This document shows, piece after piece, positions 37,730 through 46,068 of a stretch of DNA of 64,000 nt. Source of the DNA: Asticcacaulis solisilvae. Lineage in GTDB: Bacteria; Pseudomonadota; Alphaproteobacteria; Caulobacterales; Caulobacteraceae. Location of the stretch: positions 1-64,000 of the forward strand of contig NZ_JAGGMI010000016.1 of NCBI RefSeq assembly GCF_017875235.1, written 5' to 3'. Under the pieces are notes generated by a model that had not been told where the DNA came from, made no database searches, and saw only the letters and a program-made list of their open reading frames with translations. The first letter of the stretch is position 1. Each line of letters starts with the position of its first letter. Position numbers and translations under genes: made by a program.

Positions 37730-38692
37730 TCACAGCGCCACATCGACCGGTTGCCCCGGATGCAGCGCCTCAGGTTTGGCCGGCGTTGCCTCAACCAGGA
37801 ACATCAGCTTCTGGCGCTCGCGGACACTGTAGATGACCGGCGGCGTGAACTCGGCCTCGCGCGACACATAGCGCACCTTGGCCGACAGCCCGGCGGCGCA
37901 ACCATCGCAGGTCACCCTCACCACCTTGCCCACGCTAAACTTCGGCAGGTCGGCCTGCGGCACATAGAACCGCACGAACTGACGCCCTTTCGGCAACACG
38001 GTCAGAACCGGCGCGCCCTGGGCTACGAACTCCCCCGGCTCACGCAGGCGCTCCTCGACGCGCCCTTCCAGCCGCGCCTTGACATCGCGATCGCCGACCA
38101 TCCACTGGGCTTGCGCGACATCGGCCTCACTCGCCCGCGCCTGGGCCTCCGCCGCCCGTTGCTGGTCGTCGCGCGCGGCCAGCCGCAGGTCGGCGATCTG
38201 CTTGTCGAGCGAACCCACGACGGCTTGGGCCGAGCGCGTCGTGGCGCGCAAGGTGTCCATCTGCGCCGCCGACACGAAGCCCTTGGGCTCCAGTTGCGCG
38301 TAACGCGCCTGGTTCGACCGCGCCAACTCCAGTTGCGCCATCGCCTGCTTGCGCTGCTCGACCAAGGGCGCGATCTCCGCCTCGCGCGCACCCTTGGTCA
38401 GGTCCTGCGCCGTCGCGGCGGCGGCCTCGGCGCGAAGCTCGGCGCCTTCCAGCACATGCCCGGCCTGGGCGGCATCAAGCCGGAACAGGGGCTGATCCAG
38501 CCGCACGGTGTCGCCGCGATCAACCTCTACGGCGGCCAGCCATCCGGACTGCGGCGCCGCCACGGTCACGCCTTGCGCCTCGACATAGCCGCTATAGGTG
38601 TCGGCGGGTGTCTCCGTACAGGCCGCCAGGGCCAGCAGGCTGATCAGGGCCAGCTTACGCATTGCCAGTCTACGCATTGCCAGTCTACGCAT
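37730..38692 (-). CDS. HlyD-family membrane fusion lipoprotein
   Basis: This 320-aa periplasmic adaptor connects the ABC exporter to an outer-membrane channel. It has a lipobox (LALISLLALAAC), the half-lipoyl strand GYVEAQGVTVAAPQSGWLAA, a long coiled-coil hairpin (residues about 75-190) and the closing beta-barrel with KARLEGRVEERLREPGEFVA. Its first residues are a repeat, MRRLAMRRLAMRKLA, from a 15-bp tandem duplication. AAGGAG lies 7 nt before the first ATG (38692). It overlaps the TetR gene by 8 bp. Confidence 0.9.
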   Translation of the reverse strand: MRRLAMRRLAMRKLALISLLALAACTETPADTYSGYVEAQGVTVAAPQSGWLAAVEVDRGDTVRLDQPLFRLDAAQAGHVLEGAELRAEAAAATAQDLTKGAREAEIAPLVEQRKQAMAQLELARSNQARYAQLEPKGFVSAAQMDTLRATTRSAQAVVGSLDKQIADLRLAARDDQQRAAEAQARASEADVAQAQWMVGDRDVKARLEGRVEERLREPGEFVAQGAPVLTVLPKGRQFVRFYVPQADLPKFSVGKVVRVTCDGCAAGLSAKVRYVSREAEFTPPVIYSVRERQKLMFLVEATPAKPEALHPGQPVDVAL

Positions 38693-38694
38693 TG
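38656..38694. repeat. 15-bp tandem repeat over the hlyD start
   Basis: The unit TACGCATTGCCAGTC occurs twice, followed by a partial third copy (TACGCATTG). On the minus strand it creates three in-frame ATG codons (38692, 38677, 38662). The first copy also carries the TetR stop codon. Confidence 0.85.
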
Positions 38695-39335
38695 GATGAC
38701 TCCTTGTAATTCAGGCCGCGCAGGAAGACCTGAATGTGCGCTTTCAGATAAGGTTCGGGCGGGAACGGCTCATCGTCTATCTTGCCGAAGACCAGCTCCC
38801 ACAGCATGGCTTTCAGCACCGGCGCGATCGCCAGGTGCGCCGCCATTTCGGCCGTGACGCCGGAGATTTCTCCGCGCAGCAACGCCCGTTCGAATAGGCC
38901 CGTCAGCGCGCCCAGCATCTGGCCCACGACTTCGCGCCGGTAAAAGACGGCAAGATCCGGAAAACGCCCCGCTTCGGCGATCAAAAGCTTGGGATATATC
39001 GGCAATCGCCCATCGCGGATCGCCGCCGACGCCATCTGCGCCACACCCATCAGCACCGGCTCGATCGGCCCGTTATAGTCCTTTAATATGCCCACGGCGG
39101 CGGCGACGCGCGGCGCGATATCCCGCCGGACAAGCGCTTCGAACAGGGCCTGCTTGGTCGGATAATAGAGATAGACCGTCCCCTTCGACACCTGGGCATG
39201 ACGGGCGATGTCCTCCACACGCGCGCCTTCGAACCCGTGGCTGGCGAATTCGGCAAGGGCAGCATCGAGAATATCGGCCTGGCGAATCTCAGGCGCGGCC
39301 CTGCGGGCACGTGACGTTTTCGGCGGTTGCGACAT
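38685..39335 (-). CDS. TetR-family repressor of the efflux operon
   Basis: The 216-aa regulator has a helix-turn-helix (VEDIARHAQVSKGTVYLYYP) and a C-terminal domain like the AcrR/TetR_C_24-type group. It is the first gene of TetR-HlyD-ATPase-permease, an arrangement like the ybhGFSR-type exporters. The perfect operator palindrome at 39346-39363 lies 11 bp upstream of the start, indicating autoregulation relieved by an exported compound. Confidence 0.92.
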   Translation of the reverse strand: MSQPPKTSRARRAAPEIRQADILDAALAEFASHGFEGARVEDIARHAQVSKGTVYLYYPTKQALFEALVRRDIAPRVAAAVGILKDYNGPIEPVLMGVAQMASAAIRDGRLPIYPKLLIAEAGRFPDLAVFYRREVVGQMLGALTGLFERALLRGEISGVTAEMAAHLAIAPVLKAMLWELVFGKIDDEPFPPEPYLKAHIQVFLRGLNYKESSNA

Positions 39336-39671
39336 TTTCCATTCCGTACTGACCAGTCAGTACTATATATCAATATCGGTGTTCGCGCAACGCATTCCCT
39401 CGGCAATTGTTTCCATCTTGTTAGAAACCGGCCGGTGAGTTAGATTGTCATGGCATGGGGCGGTAAAAACGTAGCGTCCGTAATCAGTTACGGGCGAATG
39501 GGGGTTCATTACACATCATTGTTGCAGGCGCATTTCGCGCTTGGACCACGCTTGTAGCCGTCGCGCTTTCAGGGTCCAAGGCCCGCGCGCGACCGGCGGT
39601 AAGCCTTTCCACGCACACTGACAGGTCCGGACGGCAACCGTCTGGCCATCCAAAAACTAGGGGAAACACAC
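39336..39671. other. Intergenic region between the efflux operon and lipoprotein genes
   Basis: This 336-bp divergent region contains the TetR operator near its left end and a weak plus-strand promoter candidate: TTGTTA (39418-39423), 17 nt, TAGATT (39441-39446). The remaining ~225 nt leader before the lipoprotein shows no gene. Confidence 0.45.
39346..39363. promoter_or_regulatory. TetR operator of the efflux operon
   Basis: GTACTGACCAGTCAGTAC has perfect 8-bp arms around a CA centre. It overlaps the region expected for the promoter (TATATA at 39364-39369) of the TetR-led operon. Confidence 0.75.
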
Positions 39672-40421
39672 ATGAAAAAGATTCTGGCATCGGTCGCACT
39701 TATGGCCCTGGTGAGCGCGTGCGCCTCGCCTTACCGTCCCACGCCGTTCGACCACGCCACTTCGGGCATCTCATCCATCCAGGTCGTCGAAGACGCCTTC
39801 CCTGAGCAGCCCGCCGTCCGAAAGCTGGCCACCAATGGTCAGAACATCGCCAGCAGCACCGGCGGTCTCGGCCTGGCCGGCCTTGTCGTCGGCGTCGCCG
39901 CCGCCAGCATCGAAGCGGGTATCGCCGCCAACCAGAACAAGAAGATCAATACGGCGCTGGCCACCCAGAAGTTCGACGGCGAAGCGATTTTCGACGAGGC
40001 TTTCGAAGCCGAGCTGAAGAACCAGAGCTATGACGTTTCGGCCGCCAAGATCAAACGCGAGCAGAACCGCGCCATGATCGTCGCCACCAAGCAGGGCGAC
40101 GCAAAGGAAGGCACCGCCGTGCTCGACGTCAACGGCCACGGCTACGGCTATCAGCAGGTCGGCGGCACCAAAATGTGGCGCCCTTACGTCGTCATCACGG
40201 TCAAGATGTATGACGCCAAGGACCCCACCAAGGTCCTGCTCGACAACCACGTCGAATATAACGCCGTCGTCCCCGGTGAACTGACCGTCAACATCCCCGC
40301 CGACGAAGCCTACGGCTTCGAAAGCGTCGAAGCCATCGAAGCCGATCCGGTCAAGGCCGCCGAGGGCCTGCGCAAGGCGCTGGTCGCTTCGGCCTATGCG
40401 ACGGCGCAACTGCTGAAATAA
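39672..40421 (+). CDS. Lipoprotein of unknown function
   Basis: The family is not recognised. The 249-aa protein has a lipobox (VALMALVSAC), a Gly/Ala-rich hydrophobic stretch (TGGLGLAGLVVGVAAASIEA) that may be a membrane-interacting helix, and a C-terminal alpha/beta domain. AGGGGAAAC precedes the ATG. It is followed 10 bp later by another lipoprotein gene, so the pair probably acts together in the envelope. Confidence 0.8.
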   Translation: MKKILASVALMALVSACASPYRPTPFDHATSGISSIQVVEDAFPEQPAVRKLATNGQNIASSTGGLGLAGLVVGVAAASIEAGIAANQNKKINTALATQKFDGEAIFDEAFEAELKNQSYDVSAAKIKREQNRAMIVATKQGDAKEGTAVLDVNGHGYGYQQVGGTKMWRPYVVITVKMYDAKDPTKVLLDNHVEYNAVVPGELTVNIPADEAYGFESVEAIEADPVKAAEGLRKALVASAYATAQLLK

Positions 40422-40431
40422 GGGTCAGGCC

Positions 40432-41109
40432 ATGAAACTGTCCAGACTTGCCCTGATGGTCGCGCCCGTCCTGCTTTTGCAGGCGTGCGCGACCACGCCC
40501 CCGCCTCCGCCGCCCGAAGCCGTCACGGATCTGTCGGACAAGACCTGCCAGAGCGACGTGTCGACCAAGGACGCGATCTCGCTGATGCCGGTCAAGAAGG
40601 CCGCCTATCACACCCTGGCGACAAAGGTGGACGCGGCCAAACCCTGCGTCGGCACCGGGACGACCAAGGCGAACTACATCGTTTTCGCCATTCCGGCCCA
40701 CGGTGAAAACCACACCGTCACCGTCGGCGGCGTCCAGGAACCCATCCGCACCTTCGCGCCCACCATCAGTCTGCTCGACGCCAACGGCAAGGTCACCCGC
40801 ACTTTTGGCGACGACCGTCTGGTCATTCTGGGCAATACCCTGGGCGTGCAGTTCAAGCCGATGATTGAGGAACGCTACATCCTGGTGCAGTCGAACCCGC
40901 GCCTGGTTGGCAAGGCCGTCTCCACGCTCGAGACGCGCATCAATGTCACTCAGGGCTATTCGCCCGCGACCGCCTATTCGTACGGCTACAGCTATCAGAC
41001 GCAGCGCGGCGTCGAAGGCACGCATAATCGCGTCTTTTCACACGAAGGCACGGTAACCGTGACTATCCAGGCCGCGAGCGGCAAGGTCGGCCTGCCCTAC
41101 GAGAAATAA
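40432..41109 (+). CDS. Lipoprotein of unknown function
   Basis: The family is not recognised. The 225-aa protein has a signal with lipobox (MVAPVLLLQACATT), then a Pro-rich linker (PPPPPPE) and a beta-rich domain with two Cys (KTCQSD, KPCVGT) that could pair. A low-complexity Tyr-rich stretch (YSPATAYSYGYSYQT) lies near the C-terminus. It pairs with the upstream lipoprotein and ends at a strong terminator. Confidence 0.8.
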   Translation: MKLSRLALMVAPVLLLQACATTPPPPPPEAVTDLSDKTCQSDVSTKDAISLMPVKKAAYHTLATKVDAAKPCVGTGTTKANYIVFAIPAHGENHTVTVGGVQEPIRTFAPTISLLDANGKVTRTFGDDRLVILGNTLGVQFKPMIEERYILVQSNPRLVGKAVSTLETRINVTQGYSPATAYSYGYSYQTQRGVEGTHNRVFSHEGTVTVTIQAASGKVGLPYEK

Positions 41110-41132
41110 TCCTCGATAGGCATCGCAAATAG

Positions 41133-41167
41133 AAAGCGCCCGGAAATCTCCGGGCGCTTTTTGTTTT
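41133..41167. terminator. Terminator after the lipoprotein pair
   Basis: AAAGCGCCCGG (41133-41143) and CCGGGCGCTTT (41150-41160) form a perfect 11-bp stem with a 6-nt loop, followed by TTGTTTT. The A-rich left flank allows it to act for the convergent gene too. Confidence 0.85.
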
Positions 41168-42371
41168 ATAGCTTCAGGAACCAGCGCTTGCGATATAGCG
41201 GCCAGAGGATCAGGCCGATCACCGCCACCAGTATGACCGAGTAGGTCAATGACGCCACGCGCGGTTCGGGAACGACCGCGCCTAGTTGCGCCGCGGCCGC
41301 ATCGTGAAGGCTGACGCCCGCCAGCAACGGCAGTTGCAAAACAACGTCGAACAGGCAGATCAGCACGAAGGCCAGGGTCGCATTGGCGCCAAAGACCTTG
41401 GCGAAGGTCGCAAAGCGGCCGAGCTTCAGAAGGTCCGCGATGACGGCGAGCAGAACGAAGACAATGATGCTAAAACCCGCAGACACCAACGCGAAGCTCG
41501 GCGTCCAGATCTTCTTGATAACCGGGATTTCGCCGTTCATGCCCAGACCCGTCAGGATAAGCAAAAGCCCCAGCAGGAACAGGCCGATCAGGCTGCCCTG
41601 GACGCCATGCCCGCGGACATAACCGGCGACCACAACCCCCAGCAGGACATTGACCAGCGCTCCGAGGGTCGAAACGATCCCTTCCGGATCGAAGGTCACC
41701 ACGCCGTCCGTCAGGCCCCAGTTCCACATATAGGCCGAGGTAAAGACGGCGCGGTCGACCACCGCCGGCAGCGAATGCACCGAATCAAAGCAGGCCCCGG
41801 CGCAGTCCGGGCCGGTCCAGAGGCTGAGCAGGGCCGCGTAACCGGCGACCAAGACGGCGATCGCACCCGCCACAGGCCAGCCCGGCACGGTAAAGTCATG
41901 GTCGCTTTTACGTCCTAATGCCAAACACAGTCCGCCGGCCAGGGCGTAGCACACGCCGATGCGCTGCAGGATGCCGGGCAACCGGAAACCCTCCGGATGC
42001 GGATCGGCGATAAAGTTCAGCACCACCCCCAGGACGATCAGCGCCGCCGCCCGCCATAGCACGTGGCCGAACAGCTGCGTCTTGGTCTGTCGGGCCGAGC
42101 GCGCCGCGAACGACATCGGCAGGGCGACGCCGACGCAGAACAGGAAGCCCGGGAAGATCATATCGGCCAGGACCAGCCCCTGCCAGTCAGCGTGATTAAG
42201 CACCGCGAAACGATTGGACCAGTCACCGGCATAGGCGACCAGGATCATGCCGATGACGCACAGGCCGCGCAGGATATCCAGCGCCTCCAGCCGCTTTACG
42301 CCATCGCCGCCGGCCGGCTTAGCCGGTTTCGGCTTTTCCCGCTTTTTGAATGCTATGACGTTCGCCGACAT
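41166..42371 (-). CDS. HGSNAT-like membrane acyltransferase (DUF5009/COG4299)
   Basis: This 401-aa multi-spanning protein has about ten transmembrane helices. The N-terminal hallmark is RLEALDILRGLCVIGMILVA, followed by LVLADMIFPGFLFCVGVALP and the short GILQRIGVCYALAG motif. It resembles heparan-alpha-glucosaminide N-acetyltransferase and may acetylate envelope sugars using cytoplasmic acyl-CoA. The substrate is unknown. The start at 42371 was chosen because AGGGGG lies upstream; a longer frame starts at 42431. Confidence 0.85.
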   Translation of the reverse strand: MSANVIAFKKREKPKPAKPAGGDGVKRLEALDILRGLCVIGMILVAYAGDWSNRFAVLNHADWQGLVLADMIFPGFLFCVGVALPMSFAARSARQTKTQLFGHVLWRAAALIVLGVVLNFIADPHPEGFRLPGILQRIGVCYALAGGLCLALGRKSDHDFTVPGWPVAGAIAVLVAGYAALLSLWTGPDCAGACFDSVHSLPAVVDRAVFTSAYMWNWGLTDGVVTFDPEGIVSTLGALVNVLLGVVVAGYVRGHGVQGSLIGLFLLGLLLILTGLGMNGEIPVIKKIWTPSFALVSAGFSIIVFVLLAVIADLLKLGRFATFAKVFGANATLAFVLICLFDVVLQLPLLAGVSLHDAAAAQLGAVVPEPRVASLTYSVILVAVIGLILWPLYRKRWFLKL

Positions 42372-42434
42372 GCCGCCCCCTGATCTTTTCGCCAGCCTAG
42401 CCGCAATCCGACGGAAAACCAAGTCTGGCAACGA

Positions 42435-42508
42435 TGTAAGGCTAGCCTTACATTTTTCTCCAATGTAAGGTTGACATTACATCACCCACATGTAAGGTTA
42501 GCCTTACA
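42435..42508. promoter_or_regulatory. Three tandem operators upstream of the membrane protein/XRE pair
   Basis: TGTAAGGCTAGCCTTACA (42435-42452, perfect palindrome), TGTAAGGTTGACATTACA (42464-42481, imperfect) and TGTAAGGTTAGCCTTACA (42491-42508, near perfect) have centres 29 and 27 bp apart. The last ends 44 bp before the start at 42552. They are probable binding sites of the XRE-type regulator encoded two genes on. Confidence 0.75.
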
Positions 42509-42551
42509 TCGATGGAACCTCATAAGCCAATTTCAAAAAGAAGCCAACTCA

Positions 42552-42941
42552 ATGAACCCGCAATCCGTCACCACCCGATACACCTTCGGCATAATGGGTT
42601 TCATGGCGCTCTATGTCGCCGCCCTCTTCCTGTCGATCCTGACCATCGAAGCACAGAAACCCACCGGTCCCCTGCTCTACCTCCTGGCCGTCCTGCCGGC
42701 CCTGCCGGTCGGCGGCACCATCTGGGTCTTCCTGCGCTATATCGACAAGGTCGACGAATATGTCCGCGCGGTCGTCACCAAACGCTTCATCCTGGCCACA
42801 GGCCTGACCCTCTTCGCCTGCACGGCCTGGGGCTTCCTGGAAAACAATGCCGGCGCCCACGAATTCTCGCTCTACCTCGTCTATCCCGTCTGGTGGGGGC
42901 TGTTCGGCCTGTCGAGCGTCTTTTACCGGAACGCGCAATGA
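42552..42941 (+). CDS. Four-helix membrane protein paired with an XRE regulator
   Basis: The 129-aa protein has four predicted transmembrane segments: FGIMGFMALYVAALFLSILT, LLYLLAVLPALPVGGTIWVF, FILATGLTLFACTAWGFLEN and FSLYLVYPVWWGLFGLSSVF. The family is not certain. Similar small membrane proteins often precede a YgzD-like XRE regulator. The gene overlaps the regulator by ATGA, so the pair is translationally coupled. Confidence 0.8.
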   Translation: MNPQSVTTRYTFGIMGFMALYVAALFLSILTIEAQKPTGPLLYLLAVLPALPVGGTIWVFLRYIDKVDEYVRAVVTKRFILATGLTLFACTAWGFLENNAGAHEFSLYLVYPVWWGLFGLSSVFYRNAQ

Positions 42942-43150
42942 AACAGTACCTCCGCGAATTCCGCACTGAGAAAGGCCTGACCCAGGCCGATCTCGCCGGC
43001 CAGCTGGGGGTGTCGCGCCAGGCCGTCATCGCGCTTGAAAGCGACAAGCATATCCCGTCGCTCGACCTGGCATACAAGATTTCAGCCGTCTTCGACCGTC
43101 CCGTCGAGGAGATTTTCGAGAACCCCTACCGGCCCAGACCGGCCCCTTAA
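42938..43150 (+). CDS. XRE-family transcriptional regulator (YgzD-like)
   Basis: The 70-aa protein is a single helix-turn-helix domain: LREFRTEKGLTQADLAGQLG, then VSRQAVIALESDKHIPSLDL, and ending FDRPVEEIFENP. It lacks any ligand domain. Minimal regulators of this kind typically repress their own operon. The three operators upstream of the partner membrane gene fit that role. Confidence 0.92.
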   Translation: MKQYLREFRTEKGLTQADLAGQLGVSRQAVIALESDKHIPSLDLAYKISAVFDRPVEEIFENPYRPRPAP

Positions 43151-43234
43151 GTTCAGCCCAAACGCATACCGCATCACAACGCAGCCCGGCGGCGCGTGAC
43201 CACTCCCGCCTTATCGAAACACAGGAAAAACAAT

Positions 43235-44164
43235 ATGTCCGAGCCCAGCAAAAAGTCCCGCAAAGGCATGCCGATTGGCGTCATGATCGTCCTTGCCATA
43301 GCCATCGCCGTAGCGGTCGGTGTCGGCACGGCCAGGTCCGAAACCCTCCGCTTCCCGTCCGCGCCCGAAGCCCGCTTCAGCGTCGAGGTTATCGGCTCCG
43401 GCCCTGACGTCATCCTCATCCCCGGCTTGGGGAGTTCGCGCGACGTCTGGGACGCGACGGTCGAACGCTACAAGGGTCAGTATCGCCTGCACATCCTGAA
43501 CATCGCGGGTTTTGCCGGTGAGCCCGCCGGCGCCAACGCCACGGGAGAGGTCATCGCGCCGTCGGTCGAAGCGCTCGACGCCTACATCAAGGCGAAGAAA
43601 CTGAAGGCCCCGACCGTCGTCGGCCACTCCATGGGCGGCCTGATGGCCCTGATGCTGGCCAAAGCGCACCCGGACGCGGCCGGCAAGCTGGTCATCGTCG
43701 ACGCCCTGCCCTTTGCCGGCGTCATCTTCAACCCCCAGGCCACTGTCGAGAACATGCAGCCGATGGCCGCCATGGTGCGCGACAACATGATCAATGGGTC
43801 CGCCGACGCCTTTGCCATGCAGCAGAATGCCGGCGTGGTCCGCATGACGATCTCTTTCGAAAACCAGCAATTGGTCGCCGGCTGGAGCATCGCCTCGGAC
43901 CGCGGCGTCTTTGCCCGCGCCTTCTACGAAGACATGACCATCGACCTGCGTCCGGACCTCAAGGCCATCCAGACTTCGACGGTCATGATCTATCCCTACG
44001 ATGAATCGGTTGGCCAGACCGCCGCCTCAACCGAAGCCTTCTACAAGGCGCAATATACCGGCATGACCAGGGTGAGCTTCACCGGCATTACCGCCAGCCG
44101 CCATTTCGTCATGCTGGACCAGCCGGACGCCTTCCTGGCCAAGCTGGGCGAAGCCCTGAAGTAA
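43235..44164 (+). CDS. Alpha/beta hydrolase with N-terminal membrane anchor
   Basis: The 309-aa protein has one hydrophobic N-terminal segment (VMIVLAIAIAVAVGVGTA) and an alpha/beta-hydrolase domain. The oxyanion motif is LIPGLGSSRDVWD, the nucleophile Ser is in VVGHSMGGLMA, and the likely triad His is in ASRHFVMLDQP. The substrate is unknown. It lies 84 bp downstream of the XRE gene and may share its control. The start at 43235 follows GGAAA. Confidence 0.85.
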   Translation: MSEPSKKSRKGMPIGVMIVLAIAIAVAVGVGTARSETLRFPSAPEARFSVEVIGSGPDVILIPGLGSSRDVWDATVERYKGQYRLHILNIAGFAGEPAGANATGEVIAPSVEALDAYIKAKKLKAPTVVGHSMGGLMALMLAKAHPDAAGKLVIVDALPFAGVIFNPQATVENMQPMAAMVRDNMINGSADAFAMQQNAGVVRMTISFENQQLVAGWSIASDRGVFARAFYEDMTIDLRPDLKAIQTSTVMIYPYDESVGQTAASTEAFYKAQYTGMTRVSFTGITASRHFVMLDQPDAFLAKLGEALK

Positions 44165-44620
44165 TCAGAGCTTGGCGAAATAGGTCACAAATCCCGGATC
44201 GCTCGCCAGCTTGTCATAGAGCTTGCGGGCGGTCTCATTGTGCGCGTGGGTGACCCAGTAGACGCGCTCACAGTCGCGGCCCTTGGCGTGGGCGATCACC
44301 GCCTCGATCAGCCGGCGGCCAACGCCTTTGCCGCGCGCGCTTTCCGCGACGAACAGGTCTTCGAGATAGACGTAGTAGGTCCGCGCCCAGGTCGAGCGGT
44401 GCATGACCAGGGTGACGAAGCCCAGGACCTCCTTGCCCTCGCGCGCCAGCAGCAGGACCATCGGCTCACGCGCATCCATGAACCGGCCAAAGGTCGTGTC
44501 CGTCACTTCCTGGGGCAGCGGGTTGTTGTAGAAGTCGAGATAGGCGCGCCACAGCGGCAGCCATTCAGACTTATCCTGCGCCCGGGCATAGGTAACATCG
44601 ATGGCCACGGCCTTTTCCAT
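44165..44620 (-). CDS. GNAT-family N-acetyltransferase
   Basis: This 151-aa acetyl-CoA-dependent transferase shows motif A as YLEDLFVAESARGKGVGRRL and motif B as WVTHAHNETARKLYDKL. The acceptor is unknown. The ATG at 44620 replaces a TTG start 15 bp further out. The stop abuts that of the convergent hydrolase with no spacer. Confidence 0.88.
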   Translation of the reverse strand: MEKAVAIDVTYARAQDKSEWLPLWRAYLDFYNNPLPQEVTDTTFGRFMDAREPMVLLLAREGKEVLGFVTLVMHRSTWARTYYVYLEDLFVAESARGKGVGRRLIEAVIAHAKGRDCERVYWVTHAHNETARKLYDKLASDPGFVTYFAKL

Positions 44621-44739
44621 AAACTCAACTTTCAAAACATCGTCCGCACCGGTCTCGTTTCAACGGACCGATTCTGCTGCAAGATTATCAGTTTATTGGA
44701 AAACTGGCGCACCAAAACAGCAGATGCGCCTGCCTCGCC

Positions 44740-44976
44740 TCAGGCCTTTTTCAGGAACTCGGTGCGCAGGACCAGGCCCTTGACCTTTTCGGCATTGCAC
44801 TCGATTTCGGCTTCGTCGTGGGTCAGGCGGATATTCTTGATCAGGGTGCCGCGCTTCAGCGTCACGCCACCCGAGCCCTTGACCTTGAGATCCTTGATCA
44901 GGGTAACGCTGTCGCCGTCTTTAAGGCGGGTGCCATTCGAATCCTTTACGACGATTTCGTCTTCATCTTCAGCCAT
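44740..44976 (-). CDS. PhnA/YjdM C-terminal domain protein
   Basis: This 78-aa protein corresponds to the KOW-like C-terminal domain of YjdM/PhnA: VVKDSNGTRLKDGDSVTLIK, then DLKVKGSGGVTLKRGTLIKN and IRLTHDEAEIECNAE. The N-terminal zinc ribbon of full-length members is absent. The old name alkylphosphonate utilisation protein is not supported by function here. Confidence 0.88.
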   Translation of the reverse strand: MAEDEDEIVVKDSNGTRLKDGDSVTLIKDLKVKGSGGVTLKRGTLIKNIRLTHDEAEIECNAEKVKGLVLRTEFLKKA

Positions 44977-45033
44977 GTCCGATCCTTTCGCACATCTGTT
45001 CGACGGCCGGGGTACAGGTGCAGGCCCACGCTA

Positions 45034-45504
45034 TCAAGCCTTTTTCAGCGCGCCGCGCGTCACCCAGGCGATGGTCAGGCCGACCAGGACCATATGCGCG
45101 AAAAGGGCATTGTAAAGCTGCGGCCCCATTTCCGGCGGAAAGTGCGGATTGTGGCCACCCTTGAAGCGCGACATCGGCAGGACGAGATAGGTCATGACGC
45201 CCCAGCAACCGAGGCCATAGACAAGGCCCGAGACCGTCAACGCCTTGCGCACCAAGGGCACCGCGCTGGCGATCAGGTAGAAGACGAAGGCCATGACCAC
45301 GGCGATGGCGAAGTGCAGGCCCAGCCCGGCGGCAAAGGTCGTCCAGCCGCCGCTATAGGCCGCATCGCCCATGAGGCCGCTGGCGATCGACTGCGGAATG
45401 CGGATGAGCTTCACGCCACGCGCACCGAAGAAGACGAAGGCGTCGATAATGTCGAGCAGCCCAGCCAGCAGGCCGGCGGAAATGACGGTACTGATTTGGC
45501 GCAT
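45034..45504 (-). CDS. Four-helix membrane protein of unknown function
   Basis: The 156-aa protein has hydrophobic segments near residues 5-27, 58-85, 90-110 and 135-150. Distinct elements are IPQSIASGLMGDAAYSGGW and a loop FKGGHNPHFPPEMGP. It may belong to a DUF1440-like group, but this is uncertain. It stands alone. Confidence 0.7.
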   Translation of the reverse strand: MRQISTVISAGLLAGLLDIIDAFVFFGARGVKLIRIPQSIASGLMGDAAYSGGWTTFAAGLGLHFAIAVVMAFVFYLIASAVPLVRKALTVSGLVYGLGCWGVMTYLVLPMSRFKGGHNPHFPPEMGPQLYNALFAHMVLVGLTIAWVTRGALKKA

Positions 45505-45581
45505 GAACGGCCCTCCCCTGTTAGGGATGAGCCTATCACGCAGGCTTTCAAGCGTCTAACCTCCGTCAGTTACCGCACAGG

Positions 45582-46010
45582 TCAGTCGCGGCAGAAGCCT
45601 TCGCCCGGCGCCACGATCAGGCAGTTGTGCTTGTCCGCCAGCCATTTCATGCCGGTTTCTTCGCCGCTGCCGGGACGAATAACGAAGGTCTGGCCATCAC
45701 GGATGAACTGAATGCCGCCATCGGCAGCCGTGCCGGTAAAGTCGCGCGGCCCGTCGAGGTTCTGGACGGTCACCTTGTAATCATCGCCCTGGGGCGTGAT
45801 GGTCAATGCCGTGCCTTCCGGCCCCGTCCACTTGCCGGTAAACGCGGCGGGATCGATGACCGCGGTCGAGGCCGCCTGTTCCGACGCCATGGAGACCGCA
45901 GCCGATTCCGCAGCCGAACTGACCGAATGATCGGCCGCTGTTTGCGGTGAACAGGCTATCAGGCCGGCCGCAAGCGACAGGGAGAGGACGGTGATGGCGG
46001 TGACTTTCAT
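45582..46010 (-). CDS. Small lipoprotein of unknown function
   Basis: The 142-aa protein has a signal peptide and lipobox (LSLAAGLIACSP), a Ser/Ala-rich linker, and a lipocalin-like beta domain (FTGKWTGPEGTALTITPQGD, FTGTAADGGIQFIRDG). A C-terminal Cys pair (HNCLIV, GFCRD) is close to the end. AAGGAG precedes the ATG at 46010. Similar domains are described as DUF-type META or lipocalin-like proteins. Confidence 0.72.
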   Translation of the reverse strand: MKVTAITVLSLSLAAGLIACSPQTAADHSVSSAAESAAVSMASEQAASTAVIDPAAFTGKWTGPEGTALTITPQGDDYKVTVQNLDGPRDFTGTAADGGIQFIRDGQTFVIRPGSGEETGMKWLADKHNCLIVAPGEGFCRD

Positions 46011-46068
46011 GGATGCGCTCCTTCTCTGCACTGACATAGCCCGCGCCAGCATAAAGACGCCATATGCG

